DNA of 64,000 nt from Frateuria terrea (GTDB lineage Bacteria > Pseudomonadota > Gammaproteobacteria > Xanthomonadales > Rhodanobacteraceae): NCBI RefSeq assembly GCF_900115705.1, contig NZ_FOXL01000003.1, positions 558,001 to 622,000 of the forward strand, written 5' to 3'. The notes beneath the pieces are model-generated. The model saw only the letters and a program-made list of their open reading frames with translations, made no database searches and was not told the origin of the DNA. Shown piece by piece: positions 32,777 through 39,814 of the stretch (the stretch's first letter is position 1; every line of letters starts with the position of its first letter). The position numbers and the translations under genes are program-made.

Positions 32777-34981
32777 ATGCGCCTGCGTTGGCTTTGCGGA
32801 TGTCTGCTGGTACTGATGCCGGTCTGCCGGGCGGCAGCGGCCGAACACGCCCAGTCGGTGGCGGCAGTGCGCACCGCGGCACCGATCGTGCTCGACGGGC
32901 GACTGGACGAGCCAGCGTGGTCGCACGCGCGGCCCATCGACCGCTTCTACGAAACCTATCCCGGCTACCTGGCGCCGGCTCAGGAGCGCACCGAGGTGCG
33001 GCTGCTGTATGACGACGACAACCTCTACGTCGGCCTGCACCTGTGGCTGGAAGATCCTTCGCGGCTGCGCAAGCCGTTCGTGCGCCGGGACCAGGTCAAC
33101 TACACCCACGACTACGTGCAGATCTACCTCGATCCGCAGGGCTCGCGGCGCGGCTCCTACCTGTTCCGCGTCAACGCGCGCGGCACGCGCACCGACGGCT
33201 ACCAGGACGAGGCGCAGGAAACCGAGACGCTGGATCCGGACTACGACTGGGACGTGGTCTCGCACATCGACGCGCACGGCTGGTCGGCGGAGATGCGCAT
33301 CCCGCTGTCGACCCTGCGCATCGCGCGCAGCGGCCCGCAGCGCTGGACGGTGGTGGTGACCCGCGGCGTGCCGCGCGAGCAGAACACGCAGATGGCCAGC
33401 GCACCGTTCCCGCACGATTCGAACTGCTTCCTCTGCTACGCCGGCACGGTGAGCTTCGCCGACCTGTCGCCGCGATCGGAACATCTCATCGCCACGCCCG
33501 GGCTGACCCTGACGCAGCGGCGTGACGACGGCAGCTTCGGCCGCCGGCGCGGTCTGGACACCGAGCCGAGCCTGGACGCCAAGTGGCTGCCCAGCGACGG
33601 CGATGCGCTCGACCTGACGGTCAACCCCGACTTCTCGCAGGTCGAAGCCGACGTCGCCCTGCTGACCGCCAACCAGCGCTTCGCGCTCGACCTGCCGGAA
33701 AAGCGGCCGTTCTTCCGCGAGGGCGCCGACCTCGTCGCCACCGCGATACCCGCCGTCTACACGCGCAGCATCGCCGCGCCCGACTACGGCCTGCGCTACA
33801 CGCACCGCTCGGCGGGACTGGAGGGCACTGGCTTCGTTGCCCACGATGGCGGCCGCCCGGCGATCGTCGAGCCGGGTTTCCTGGGGTCGTCGCTCGGCTT
33901 GCCCGACTTCGATTCGGACGTCGGCTTCGGCCGCCTGCGCGACACCCTGGGGCATGGCGACGTCGGCGCGCTGATGGCGCTCAAGCGCAACGGCGACGGC
34001 AGCCGCAACAGCGTCGCCGGCGTGGACGCGAGCTGGTCCAGCGGCAGCGACCGCGTGATGGGGCAATGGCTGGATGCCGGCACGCGCAATCCGCGCCGGC
34101 CCGACCTGCTGCCGGACTGGCGCGGGCAGTCGCTGCACGGCGCGGCCACACTGTTGGAGTGGGACCACAGCACCGCCAGCCTGTGGTCGCTGCGCTACGA
34201 GCGCTACGGGCCAGGCTTCCGCAGCTGGCTGGGCTACGTGCCGCGGGTGGGCTACCAGTTGTTGCACGGCCAGTACTACCGGCCGTTCTACTCGACGGCC
34301 AAGTGGCTCAACACGATCGAGCCGTACGTGTCGATGGACCGGCTCGATGGCATCGGCGGCAACCGCGGGCACGAGTCCGATCCGGCATTCGGCCTGGTGC
34401 TGTCCGGCTACAAGAGTTTCAGTGCGGACCTTTCGTGGCACTCGCGCGCGATGGTGCTCGACGGCGGCGGGCACGAGCGGCACACCGACTTCGTCGCCTG
34501 GCAGCTGAGCGCCAGCCCCGGCCCGCGCCTGCCGCTGGTCGCCTTCACCGGACAGCGCGGGCGCCTCGTCGACTACGCCACCGGCGAGGTGGTGCCGGGC
34601 CGCACGATCGGTTGGCGCGTGCTCGCGCGCCCGCTCGACCGGCTGGAACTGGAGGCCCGCTACGATCGCGATACCCTCGACGGCCTGGCCGGCCAGCGGC
34701 GCCACCTGAGCGAGGATGCCCTGCAGTGGTTCGGCACCTGGCATTTCACCGCGCGCATGTATGCGCTGCTCACCTGGCAGCGCTACACCAGCGCGCGCGA
34801 CGTGCCGGCCACGCAGCGCGAGCACCACGACAACGCCAGCCTGCAATTCAACTGGGACGTGTCGCGCGACCTCGCGCTCTACTGGGGCCTGCGCTACGGC
34901 AGCGCGCGCGGCGAGGATCCGGCCGCCTACGGACGCGGCCGCGAGGTTTACCTCAAGGCCAGCTACAGCCTGCGCCGCTAG
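32777..34981 (+). CDS. CBM9-like / DUF5916 outer-membrane-associated protein
   Basis: 734 residues. Signal peptide at 1-22 (MRLRWLCGCLLVLMPVCRAA). Residues about 30-210 form a carbohydrate-binding-module-9-like beta-sandwich (APIVLDGRLDEPAWSHA, LLYDDDNLYVGLHLW, HDYVQIYLDP). The remainder is the DUF5916 region, rich in alternating aromatic strands and ending in REVYLKASYSLRR, which suggests a beta-barrel. FFREGADL is a typical family motif. No enzyme activity is known. Its position beside the TonB receptor, GH92 and a LytTR pair suggests glycan binding or handling at the outer membrane. GGAG is before the ATG. Confidence 0.85.
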   Translation: MRLRWLCGCLLVLMPVCRAAAAEHAQSVAAVRTAAPIVLDGRLDEPAWSHARPIDRFYETYPGYLAPAQERTEVRLLYDDDNLYVGLHLWLEDPSRLRKPFVRRDQVNYTHDYVQIYLDPQGSRRGSYLFRVNARGTRTDGYQDEAQETETLDPDYDWDVVSHIDAHGWSAEMRIPLSTLRIARSGPQRWTVVVTRGVPREQNTQMASAPFPHDSNCFLCYAGTVSFADLSPRSEHLIATPGLTLTQRRDDGSFGRRRGLDTEPSLDAKWLPSDGDALDLTVNPDFSQVEADVALLTANQRFALDLPEKRPFFREGADLVATAIPAVYTRSIAAPDYGLRYTHRSAGLEGTGFVAHDGGRPAIVEPGFLGSSLGLPDFDSDVGFGRLRDTLGHGDVGALMALKRNGDGSRNSVAGVDASWSSGSDRVMGQWLDAGTRNPRRPDLLPDWRGQSLHGAATLLEWDHSTASLWSLRYERYGPGFRSWLGYVPRVGYQLLHGQYYRPFYSTAKWLNTIEPYVSMDRLDGIGGNRGHESDPAFGLVLSGYKSFSADLSWHSRAMVLDGGGHERHTDFVAWQLSASPGPRLPLVAFTGQRGRLVDYATGEVVPGRTIGWRVLARPLDRLELEARYDRDTLDGLAGQRRHLSEDALQWFGTWHFTARMYALLTWQRYTSARDVPATQREHHDNASLQFNWDVSRDLALYWGLRYGSARGEDPAAYGRGREVYLKASYSLRR

Positions 34982-34987
34982 GCACTC

Positions 34988-36499
34988 TCAGGCGCGCGCG
35001 ACCGTCAGCAGCACGCTGCCATGGTTGTTGGCGTATGCCTGCCAGGCGTCGTTGGCGTAGGCGTACAGGTAGCCGCTGGCGGTGGGGGTGAAGCTGCAGC
35101 CATCGCCGATGACGAAGGTCTCCCCGCGCGCCTCGCCCTCGCCATTGGCGACGAAGCCGACCAGCGTGAACCACGGCGCCGACTCCACGCGGCGGGTAAA
35201 CCAGAAGTCGCTGCCGTTGTGAGTGGCGCTGTTGAACAGGTGCTCGGCCGTGCCGAGCGCCGAGGCGGCGAGGCGCGCGATGTCGGACGCATGGTGGCCG
35301 TCGACCTCGCCGCCGGCCGGCGAGAACTTGGCGCCGGCGTCCAGCCACTCGCCCGAGGCGGTGAAGCGGTAGGTGACGCCCGCTTCCAGGTACAGCCCGG
35401 TGGCGTTCCAGTGCGGTGAGGCGAACACGTCCATGGGTGCCTGCGCGCCCGGTGCGAGCACGCGGGTGGGCCAGTAGTCGCCCTGCGCCAGCGGTGGGTC
35501 CGCCTGCCGCGCGAGCGCGCCCGGATGCAACAGGCCCGCCTCGATGCTGGCCTGGGCCACCCGCGCCACCGCGCGCGGCTGGTTGCGCCCGAGCTTGAAC
35601 AGGCCCCGCCGGGAATCGTGCAGCACGCCCTGCGGATCGGGACGCAGCTGGGCGCGCGCTTGGTCGCGCAGGCGCAACCCGCACGCGGCGGCCTCGTCGA
35701 ACATCCAGGCCAGTGCGATATCGGACAACCCCGCCTGTGCGTAGCCGCCGCCGATGTCGCCATGCACGCCGGGGAACCAGACCTGCCGAACCCGGTCGGG
35801 ACGCTTGATTTGGGTCCACAGCGTGGGCATGAAGTCCGCGCGGCGTTCGTCCATCGCCAGCGCGTGGCGGGCGTTGGCGATCATCGGGCTGATCCGGGTG
35901 TCGTGGAACTGGTAGCGGCGCGGGTCGCCGATGAAGCGCAACACCGACAGCTCCAGCGGGATGCCGAGCGCGCCGACGGTGTCCCACACGCCCATGAAGT
36001 GCACGGTGATGGTGCCCGCGGTGGGCTGCCCTGGGGACGCGCCGAAGAAGGCGTAGCCGCTGGCGTTGTCGAAGGGTTGTCCCGAGCGGTAAGCCTCGAA
36101 GACCTCCTGCACGCGCGTCCACACCTGGGCCGGTGCCAGCGCGGGATCGGACAGGTCGAGCAAACCGCTGTGCGCGAGCAACCCGCCGAGGCTGCGCACG
36201 GTATAGGCGCCACGGCTGAAGCCGAACAAAAAGATCCGGTCGCCGTCGCCGTAGTGCGTGCCCAGCCACTGGTAGGCGCTCATGATGTTGCGCTCCAGTC
36301 CCGCACCGGTGCCGCCGGCAACCATGCGGTCGAGCCAGCCGCCGTTGGTGCCCACGCCCGGGTGGTAGTAGGCCAGCTGCTGCTCGTCCTTCACCACGGC
36401 GTTGCTGAGCCTGGCCACGTTGGTCGGCGCGGGCAGGCCGCGGTCGGTCTGTTCGAGGGTGTTCCAGGTGCCGTCGCAGCAGACGATCAGTTGGGTCAT
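34988..36499 (-). CDS. DUF2235 alpha/beta-hydrolase with lectin-like C-terminal domain
   Basis: 503 residues. Residues 1-280 are a DUF2235 (Tle1-like phospholipase) domain: LIVCCDGTWNT at the start, the nucleophile elbow GFSRGAYTVRSLGG, HFMGVWDTVGALG with the acidic residue, and FPGVHGDIGGGYA with the histidine. Residues about 370-503 look like a LecA/PA-IL-type beta-sandwich (ATGLYLEAGVTYRFTASGEW; SGYLYAYANDAWQAYANNHG). In type VI secretion loci such proteins are lipase effectors, but no T6SS or immunity gene is nearby. Start chosen at the ATG of MTQLIVCCDG, preceded by GAGGA. Confidence 0.85.
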   Translation of the reverse strand: MTQLIVCCDGTWNTLEQTDRGLPAPTNVARLSNAVVKDEQQLAYYHPGVGTNGGWLDRMVAGGTGAGLERNIMSAYQWLGTHYGDGDRIFLFGFSRGAYTVRSLGGLLAHSGLLDLSDPALAPAQVWTRVQEVFEAYRSGQPFDNASGYAFFGASPGQPTAGTITVHFMGVWDTVGALGIPLELSVLRFIGDPRRYQFHDTRISPMIANARHALAMDERRADFMPTLWTQIKRPDRVRQVWFPGVHGDIGGGYAQAGLSDIALAWMFDEAAACGLRLRDQARAQLRPDPQGVLHDSRRGLFKLGRNQPRAVARVAQASIEAGLLHPGALARQADPPLAQGDYWPTRVLAPGAQAPMDVFASPHWNATGLYLEAGVTYRFTASGEWLDAGAKFSPAGGEVDGHHASDIARLAASALGTAEHLFNSATHNGSDFWFTRRVESAPWFTLVGFVANGEGEARGETFVIGDGCSFTPTASGYLYAYANDAWQAYANNHGSVLLTVARA

Positions 36500-36593
36500 G
36501 GCGGCGTTCCTCGCGCTGGCCGGTCGCTGGATTCCCCAGGCCGATCGTACGCTGCGGCCTGGAGCAGGGAAGCCGCGCTCGTCACAGAGCTCG

Positions 36594-36629
36594 TTGCACC
36601 AATACCGCGCAAAGCCCATCATGGTGCAA
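36594..36629 (+). promoter_or_regulatory. NtrC-like sites upstream of ntrB
   Basis: TTGCACC (36594-36600) and GGTGCAA (36623-36629) are perfect inverted arms 22 bases apart. Extended reading gives TGCACCAATACCGCGCA (36595-36611) and a right half ATGGTGCA that touches the ntrB start codon. They resemble NtrC half sites, suggesting that NtrC autoregulates ntrBC, probably by repression because the sites overlap the start. Confidence 0.5.
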
Positions 36630-37618
36630 TGAGCGAGGCCAACTGGCGCACATGGGCGGAGCAGGCGACCACCGGGCTGGGCCTGGTCGACGACCGGCTT
36701 TGTCTGGCATGGCTCAATCCCGCATTGGCCGAGGCGCTGGCGCTGGGACCGCGACGTGCGGTGGGCCGGCCACTGGCGGCATTGCTGGGCGATCCGGCGA
36801 TCGAGGCGCAGGCCGCGCGCGCCCGCGAGGGGCAGCACACGGTGCAGTGGCGTGGCCTGCCCCTTGCCGATGGCCGCCGCGTCGATGCCGCGCTGCAGCC
36901 GCTAGCCGCCGACACGATGCTGCTCGAAGTGCACGTGCTTGCCGAGGCGCCGGCGGCCGACTCGCCGGTGTCGGCGAGCCTGCGCGGCTTCGCGCACGAG
37001 GTGAAGAACCCGCTGGCCGGCCTGCGTGGCGCCGCGCAGTTGTTGCAGCGGCGCGTGGGCGAAGCGGAACTGAAGACGCTCGCCGGCATGGTGATCGCCG
37101 AGGCCGACCGGCTGGCGATGCTCGCCGACCGCCTGTTGCGCCGGGGCGGGCCACCCGCGCGCGAGCCGCTCAATATCCATGCGGTGCTGGAGCGGGTCGT
37201 CGCGCTGGTCGAAGCCGAGCCCGCGCCGCTGCAGGTGCGCCAGGACTACGACCCGAGCCTGCCGGACCTGCGCGGCGATGCCGATCGCCTGCAGCAGTTG
37301 CTGCTCAACCTCGCGCGCAACGCACGCGAGGCCGGTGCCCGCTCGCTGGCCCTGCGCACGCGCGTAGAGCATGGCGTGCGGGTAGGCGAGCGGGTGCTGC
37401 GCACGGCGTTGCGGCTGGACGTGACCGACGATGGTGCCGGCGTACCGGCGGCCCTGCGCGACACGCTGTTCGAACCGCTGGTGTCGGGCCGCGCGGACGG
37501 CACCGGCCTGGGCCTGGCACTGGCGCGCGAGATTGCGCACGAGCACGGTGGCGAGTTGCGCTACGGCGGTGCGCCGGGTGCCACCACCTTCACCCTGCTG
37601 CTGCCGCTGGAGCACTGA
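36629..37618 (+). CDS. ntrB: Nitrogen regulation sensor kinase NtrB
   Basis: 329 residues, cytoplasmic. An N-terminal PAS domain (about 5-105) is followed by the dimerisation helix with phosphoacceptor His123 in FAHEVKNPLAGLRGAAQLL, a hallmark of NtrB, and a HATPase domain (NLARNAREAGA, DVTDDGAGVP, GTGLGLALAREIAHEHGGE). It phosphorylates or dephosphorylates NtrC according to PII status. It abuts ntrC with no gap. It is shorter than E. coli NtrB (349) and lacks nothing essential that I can see. Confidence 0.95.
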   Translation: MSEANWRTWAEQATTGLGLVDDRLCLAWLNPALAEALALGPRRAVGRPLAALLGDPAIEAQAARAREGQHTVQWRGLPLADGRRVDAALQPLAADTMLLEVHVLAEAPAADSPVSASLRGFAHEVKNPLAGLRGAAQLLQRRVGEAELKTLAGMVIAEADRLAMLADRLLRRGGPPAREPLNIHAVLERVVALVEAEPAPLQVRQDYDPSLPDLRGDADRLQQLLLNLARNAREAGARSLALRTRVEHGVRVGERVLRTALRLDVTDDGAGVPAALRDTLFEPLVSGRADGTGLGLALAREIAHEHGGELRYGGAPGATTFTLLLPLEH

Positions 37619-39082
37619 ATGGCCACGCACCGGCAACCGGGACAAGCCAGCGCCAGGCGTGTATCGCGCCCGGCCCCGTTGCCGGACGGGCCTGCCGGTT
37701 CCCGGGCGCCCACGGCGGAGGTCTGGATCGTCGACGACGACCGCAGCGTTCGCTATGTGCTGGCCGCGGCCCTGCGCGAGGTGGCCCTGGGCGTGCGCGA
37801 ATTCGGTGACGCCGCGACGGTGCGCGCGGCGCTGCGCGAGGCGCGTCCGGCGTTGCTGTTGACCGACGTGCGCATGCCCGGCGAGGACGGCCTGGCCTTG
37901 CTCGCCGAACTCCACGCGCAAGGTATCGGGCCGGTCATCGTGATGAGCGCGTACACCGACGTCGCCACCACGGCGGCGGCCTATCGCGCCGGTGCGGCCG
38001 ACTACCTGGCCAAGCCGTTCGACCTCGACCATGCAGTGGATGTCGTGCGCCGCGCGCTGGCCGAACAGCCGGCCGGGCCAGCTTCGACGGGCGCGCCGCC
38101 CACGCACGCGCTGTGGGGCGAAAGCGCGCCGATGCGCGAGGTGTTCCGCCTGATCGGCCGCGTGGCGGCCAGCGATCTCAACGTGCTGGTCACCGGCGAG
38201 ACCGGTACCGGCAAGGAACTGGTCGCACGGGCCCTGCACGAGGAAAGCGCGCGACGTGGCAAGCCGTTCGTCGCGCTCAACACCGCGGCCATTCCCAGCG
38301 AACTGCTGGAGAGCGAACTGTTCGGCCACGAGGCCGGCGCCTTCACCGGCGCGTCGCGCCGCGTCGCCGGCCGCTTCGAGCAGGCCGAGGGCGGCACACT
38401 GTTCCTCGACGAGATCGGCGACATGCCGCTGGCGCTGCAGACGCGCCTGCTGCGCGTGCTCGCCGGTGGCGAGTTCTATCGGGTGGGCGGGCGCGAGCTC
38501 ATCCGCGGCAACGTGCGCATCGTCGCTGCCACCCACCAGGATCTCGACGCGCGTGTGGCGGCGGGGCAGTTCCGCGCGGACCTCAAGCACCGCCTGGACG
38601 TGGTGCGCATCGAGCTGCCGCCGCTGCGCGCGCGGCGCGCGGATATCCCGCTGCTGGCCCGGCACTTCCTTTCCGCGGCGGCGCAGGAACTGAAACTGCC
38701 GCCCAAGCGCTTCTCGCGGGCGGCGCTCAAGGCGCTGGAGCAGCGCGACTTCCCCGGCAACGTGCGTGAACTGGAGAACCTGTGCCGGCGGCTGGCGGTG
38801 ATCGCGCCGGGGGCGGAGATCGAGGCGGCGGAGCTGGGTACGGCCTCCGCGCAAGGCGTGCGCGGCGACTGGACGAGCGCGTTGCACGACTGGGCCAGCC
38901 AGGCGCTGTCGCGTGGCGAGGCGGACATCCATGCGCGTGCCCGCGAGGCGCTCGATCGCACTTTGCTGGAGGCGGCGCTCGCCGCGTACGGCGGGCATCG
39001 GCAGCATGCGGCGGCGGCGCTGGGCGTGGGGCGGAACACGCTGACGCGCAAGCTTGGGGCATCGCGCAAGCGCAGCAGGTAG
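37619..39082 (+). CDS. ntrC: Nitrogen regulator NtrC (sigma-54 activator)
   Basis: 487 residues. Receiver domain with Asp83 in [16 protein letters not shown]+ domain with Walker A GETGTGKE, the sigma-54 contact motif GAFTGA, and Walker [15 protein letters not shown]-terminal Fis-type helix-turn-helix ([19 protein letters not shown]). The acceptor Asp is normally near residue 54, so there is an extra N-terminal tail of about 30 basic/proline-rich residues. No better internal start is visible; the ATG follows the ntrB stop directly. Expected target: the glnA promoter at 22.9-23.0 kb. Confidence 0.95.
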   Translation: MATHRQPGQASARRVSRPAPLPDGPAGSRAPTAEVWIVDDDRSVRYVLAAALREVALGVREFGDAATVRAALREARPALLLTDVRMPGEDGLALLAELHAQGIGPVIVMSAYTDVATTAAAYRAGAADYLAKPFDLDHAVDVVRRALAEQPAGPASTGAPPTHALWGESAPMREVFRLIGRVAASDLNVLVTGETGTGKELVARALHEESARRGKPFVALNTAAIPSELLESELFGHEAGAFTGASRRVAGRFEQAEGGTLFLDEIGDMPLALQTRLLRVLAGGEFYRVGGRELIRGNVRIVAATHQDLDARVAAGQFRADLKHRLDVVRIELPPLRARRADIPLLARHFLSAAAQELKLPPKRFSRAALKALEQRDFPGNVRELENLCRRLAVIAPGAEIEAAELGTASAQGVRGDWTSALHDWASQALSRGEADIHARAREALDRTLLEAALAAYGGHRQHAAAALGVGRNTLTRKLGASRKRSR

Positions 39083-39106
39083 GCGGCCTGTCACAAGTGC
39101 GGCCTT

Positions 39107-39140
39107 CATCCCAGCCCTCTCGCCGCAGGGGCGAGGGCGT
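39107..39140. repeat. Dispersed CCCTCTCC-type repeat, copy 5
   Basis: CCCTCTCGCCGCAGGGGCGAGGG core (39115-39137) preceded by TTCATCCCAG, 25 bases after the ntrC stop. Downstream in the same gap, GCTTGTGG (39153-39160) and CCACAAGC (39198-39205) form another widely spaced inverted pair. No gene is evident between 39083 and 39334. Confidence 0.6.
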
Positions 39141-39334
39141 AGGCCGAGGCCGGCTTGTGGAGGCGCACTTCAAATTCCGCGGGAGAGGAGCGCGTCGCCA
39201 CAAGCTTGCACGGATGCGCGAGCTTGGGACTGCTTCCCTGCGGGAAGAGAACACGGTGAGGAGCGGGGCTTGCGGCAAAGCCTTCGATGTCGTGCTTGCG
39301 GCGATAATCCCCGGCTCGCCAGGAGGATGCCCCG

Positions 39335-39808
39335 ATGCCCGAATCGCTCACTATCCGTCCCGCCACCCGCTCCGACGTGTCCCACCTGGTCGACTGGAAC
39401 GCCGCCATGGCCCGGGAAACCGAAGCCAAGTCGCTGGATCGCGCCGTCCTCGCGCGCGGCGTTACCGGGGTGTTCGATGATCCACGCCGCGGCTTCTACC
39501 TTGTCGCCGAGCGCGCCGGCGTTGCGGTCGGCTGCCTGCTGGTGACGTTCGAATGGAGCGACTGGCGCTGCGGCGATTTCTGGTGGATCCAGAGCGTCTA
39601 TGTCGTTCCGGATGCTCGCCGCGGTGGCGTGTTCCGCGCGCTGTACGCGGAGGCGCGCGAGCAGGCGCGCGCCGCTGGCGCGGTAGGGCTGCGGCTGTAC
39701 GTGGAAACCGAAAACCACCGCGCCCAGCGCACCTATGCCGAGCTCGGCATGGCACCGTGCCATTATCTGATGTACGAGGAAGCGTTACCGAGCGCGCAGG
39801 GCGCCTGA
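39335..39808 (+). CDS. GNAT-family N-acetyltransferase
   Basis: 157 residues. The single GNAT domain shows an N-terminal IRPATRSDVSHLVDWN, the central strand WWIQSVYVVPDARRGGVFRAL with the acetyl-CoA pyrophosphate loop (RRGGVF, replacing the usual R/Q-x-x-G-x-G/A), and the C-terminal LRLYVETENHRAQRTYAELGM with the conserved Asn and Tyr. AGGAGG lies nine bases before the ATG. The substrate is unknown. It converges on the GGDEF/EAL gene, seven bases away. Confidence 0.88.
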   Translation: MPESLTIRPATRSDVSHLVDWNAAMARETEAKSLDRAVLARGVTGVFDDPRRGFYLVAERAGVAVGCLLVTFEWSDWRCGDFWWIQSVYVVPDARRGGVFRALYAEAREQARAAGAVGLRLYVETENHRAQRTYAELGMAPCHYLMYEEALPSAQGA

Positions 39809-39814
39809 CGCCCT

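Noticed and set aside
32048-34846. A 932-codon minus-strand open frame opposite the DUF5916 gene
   Set aside because: Antisense shadow of the DUF5916 gene, with no signal, motif or ribosome site.
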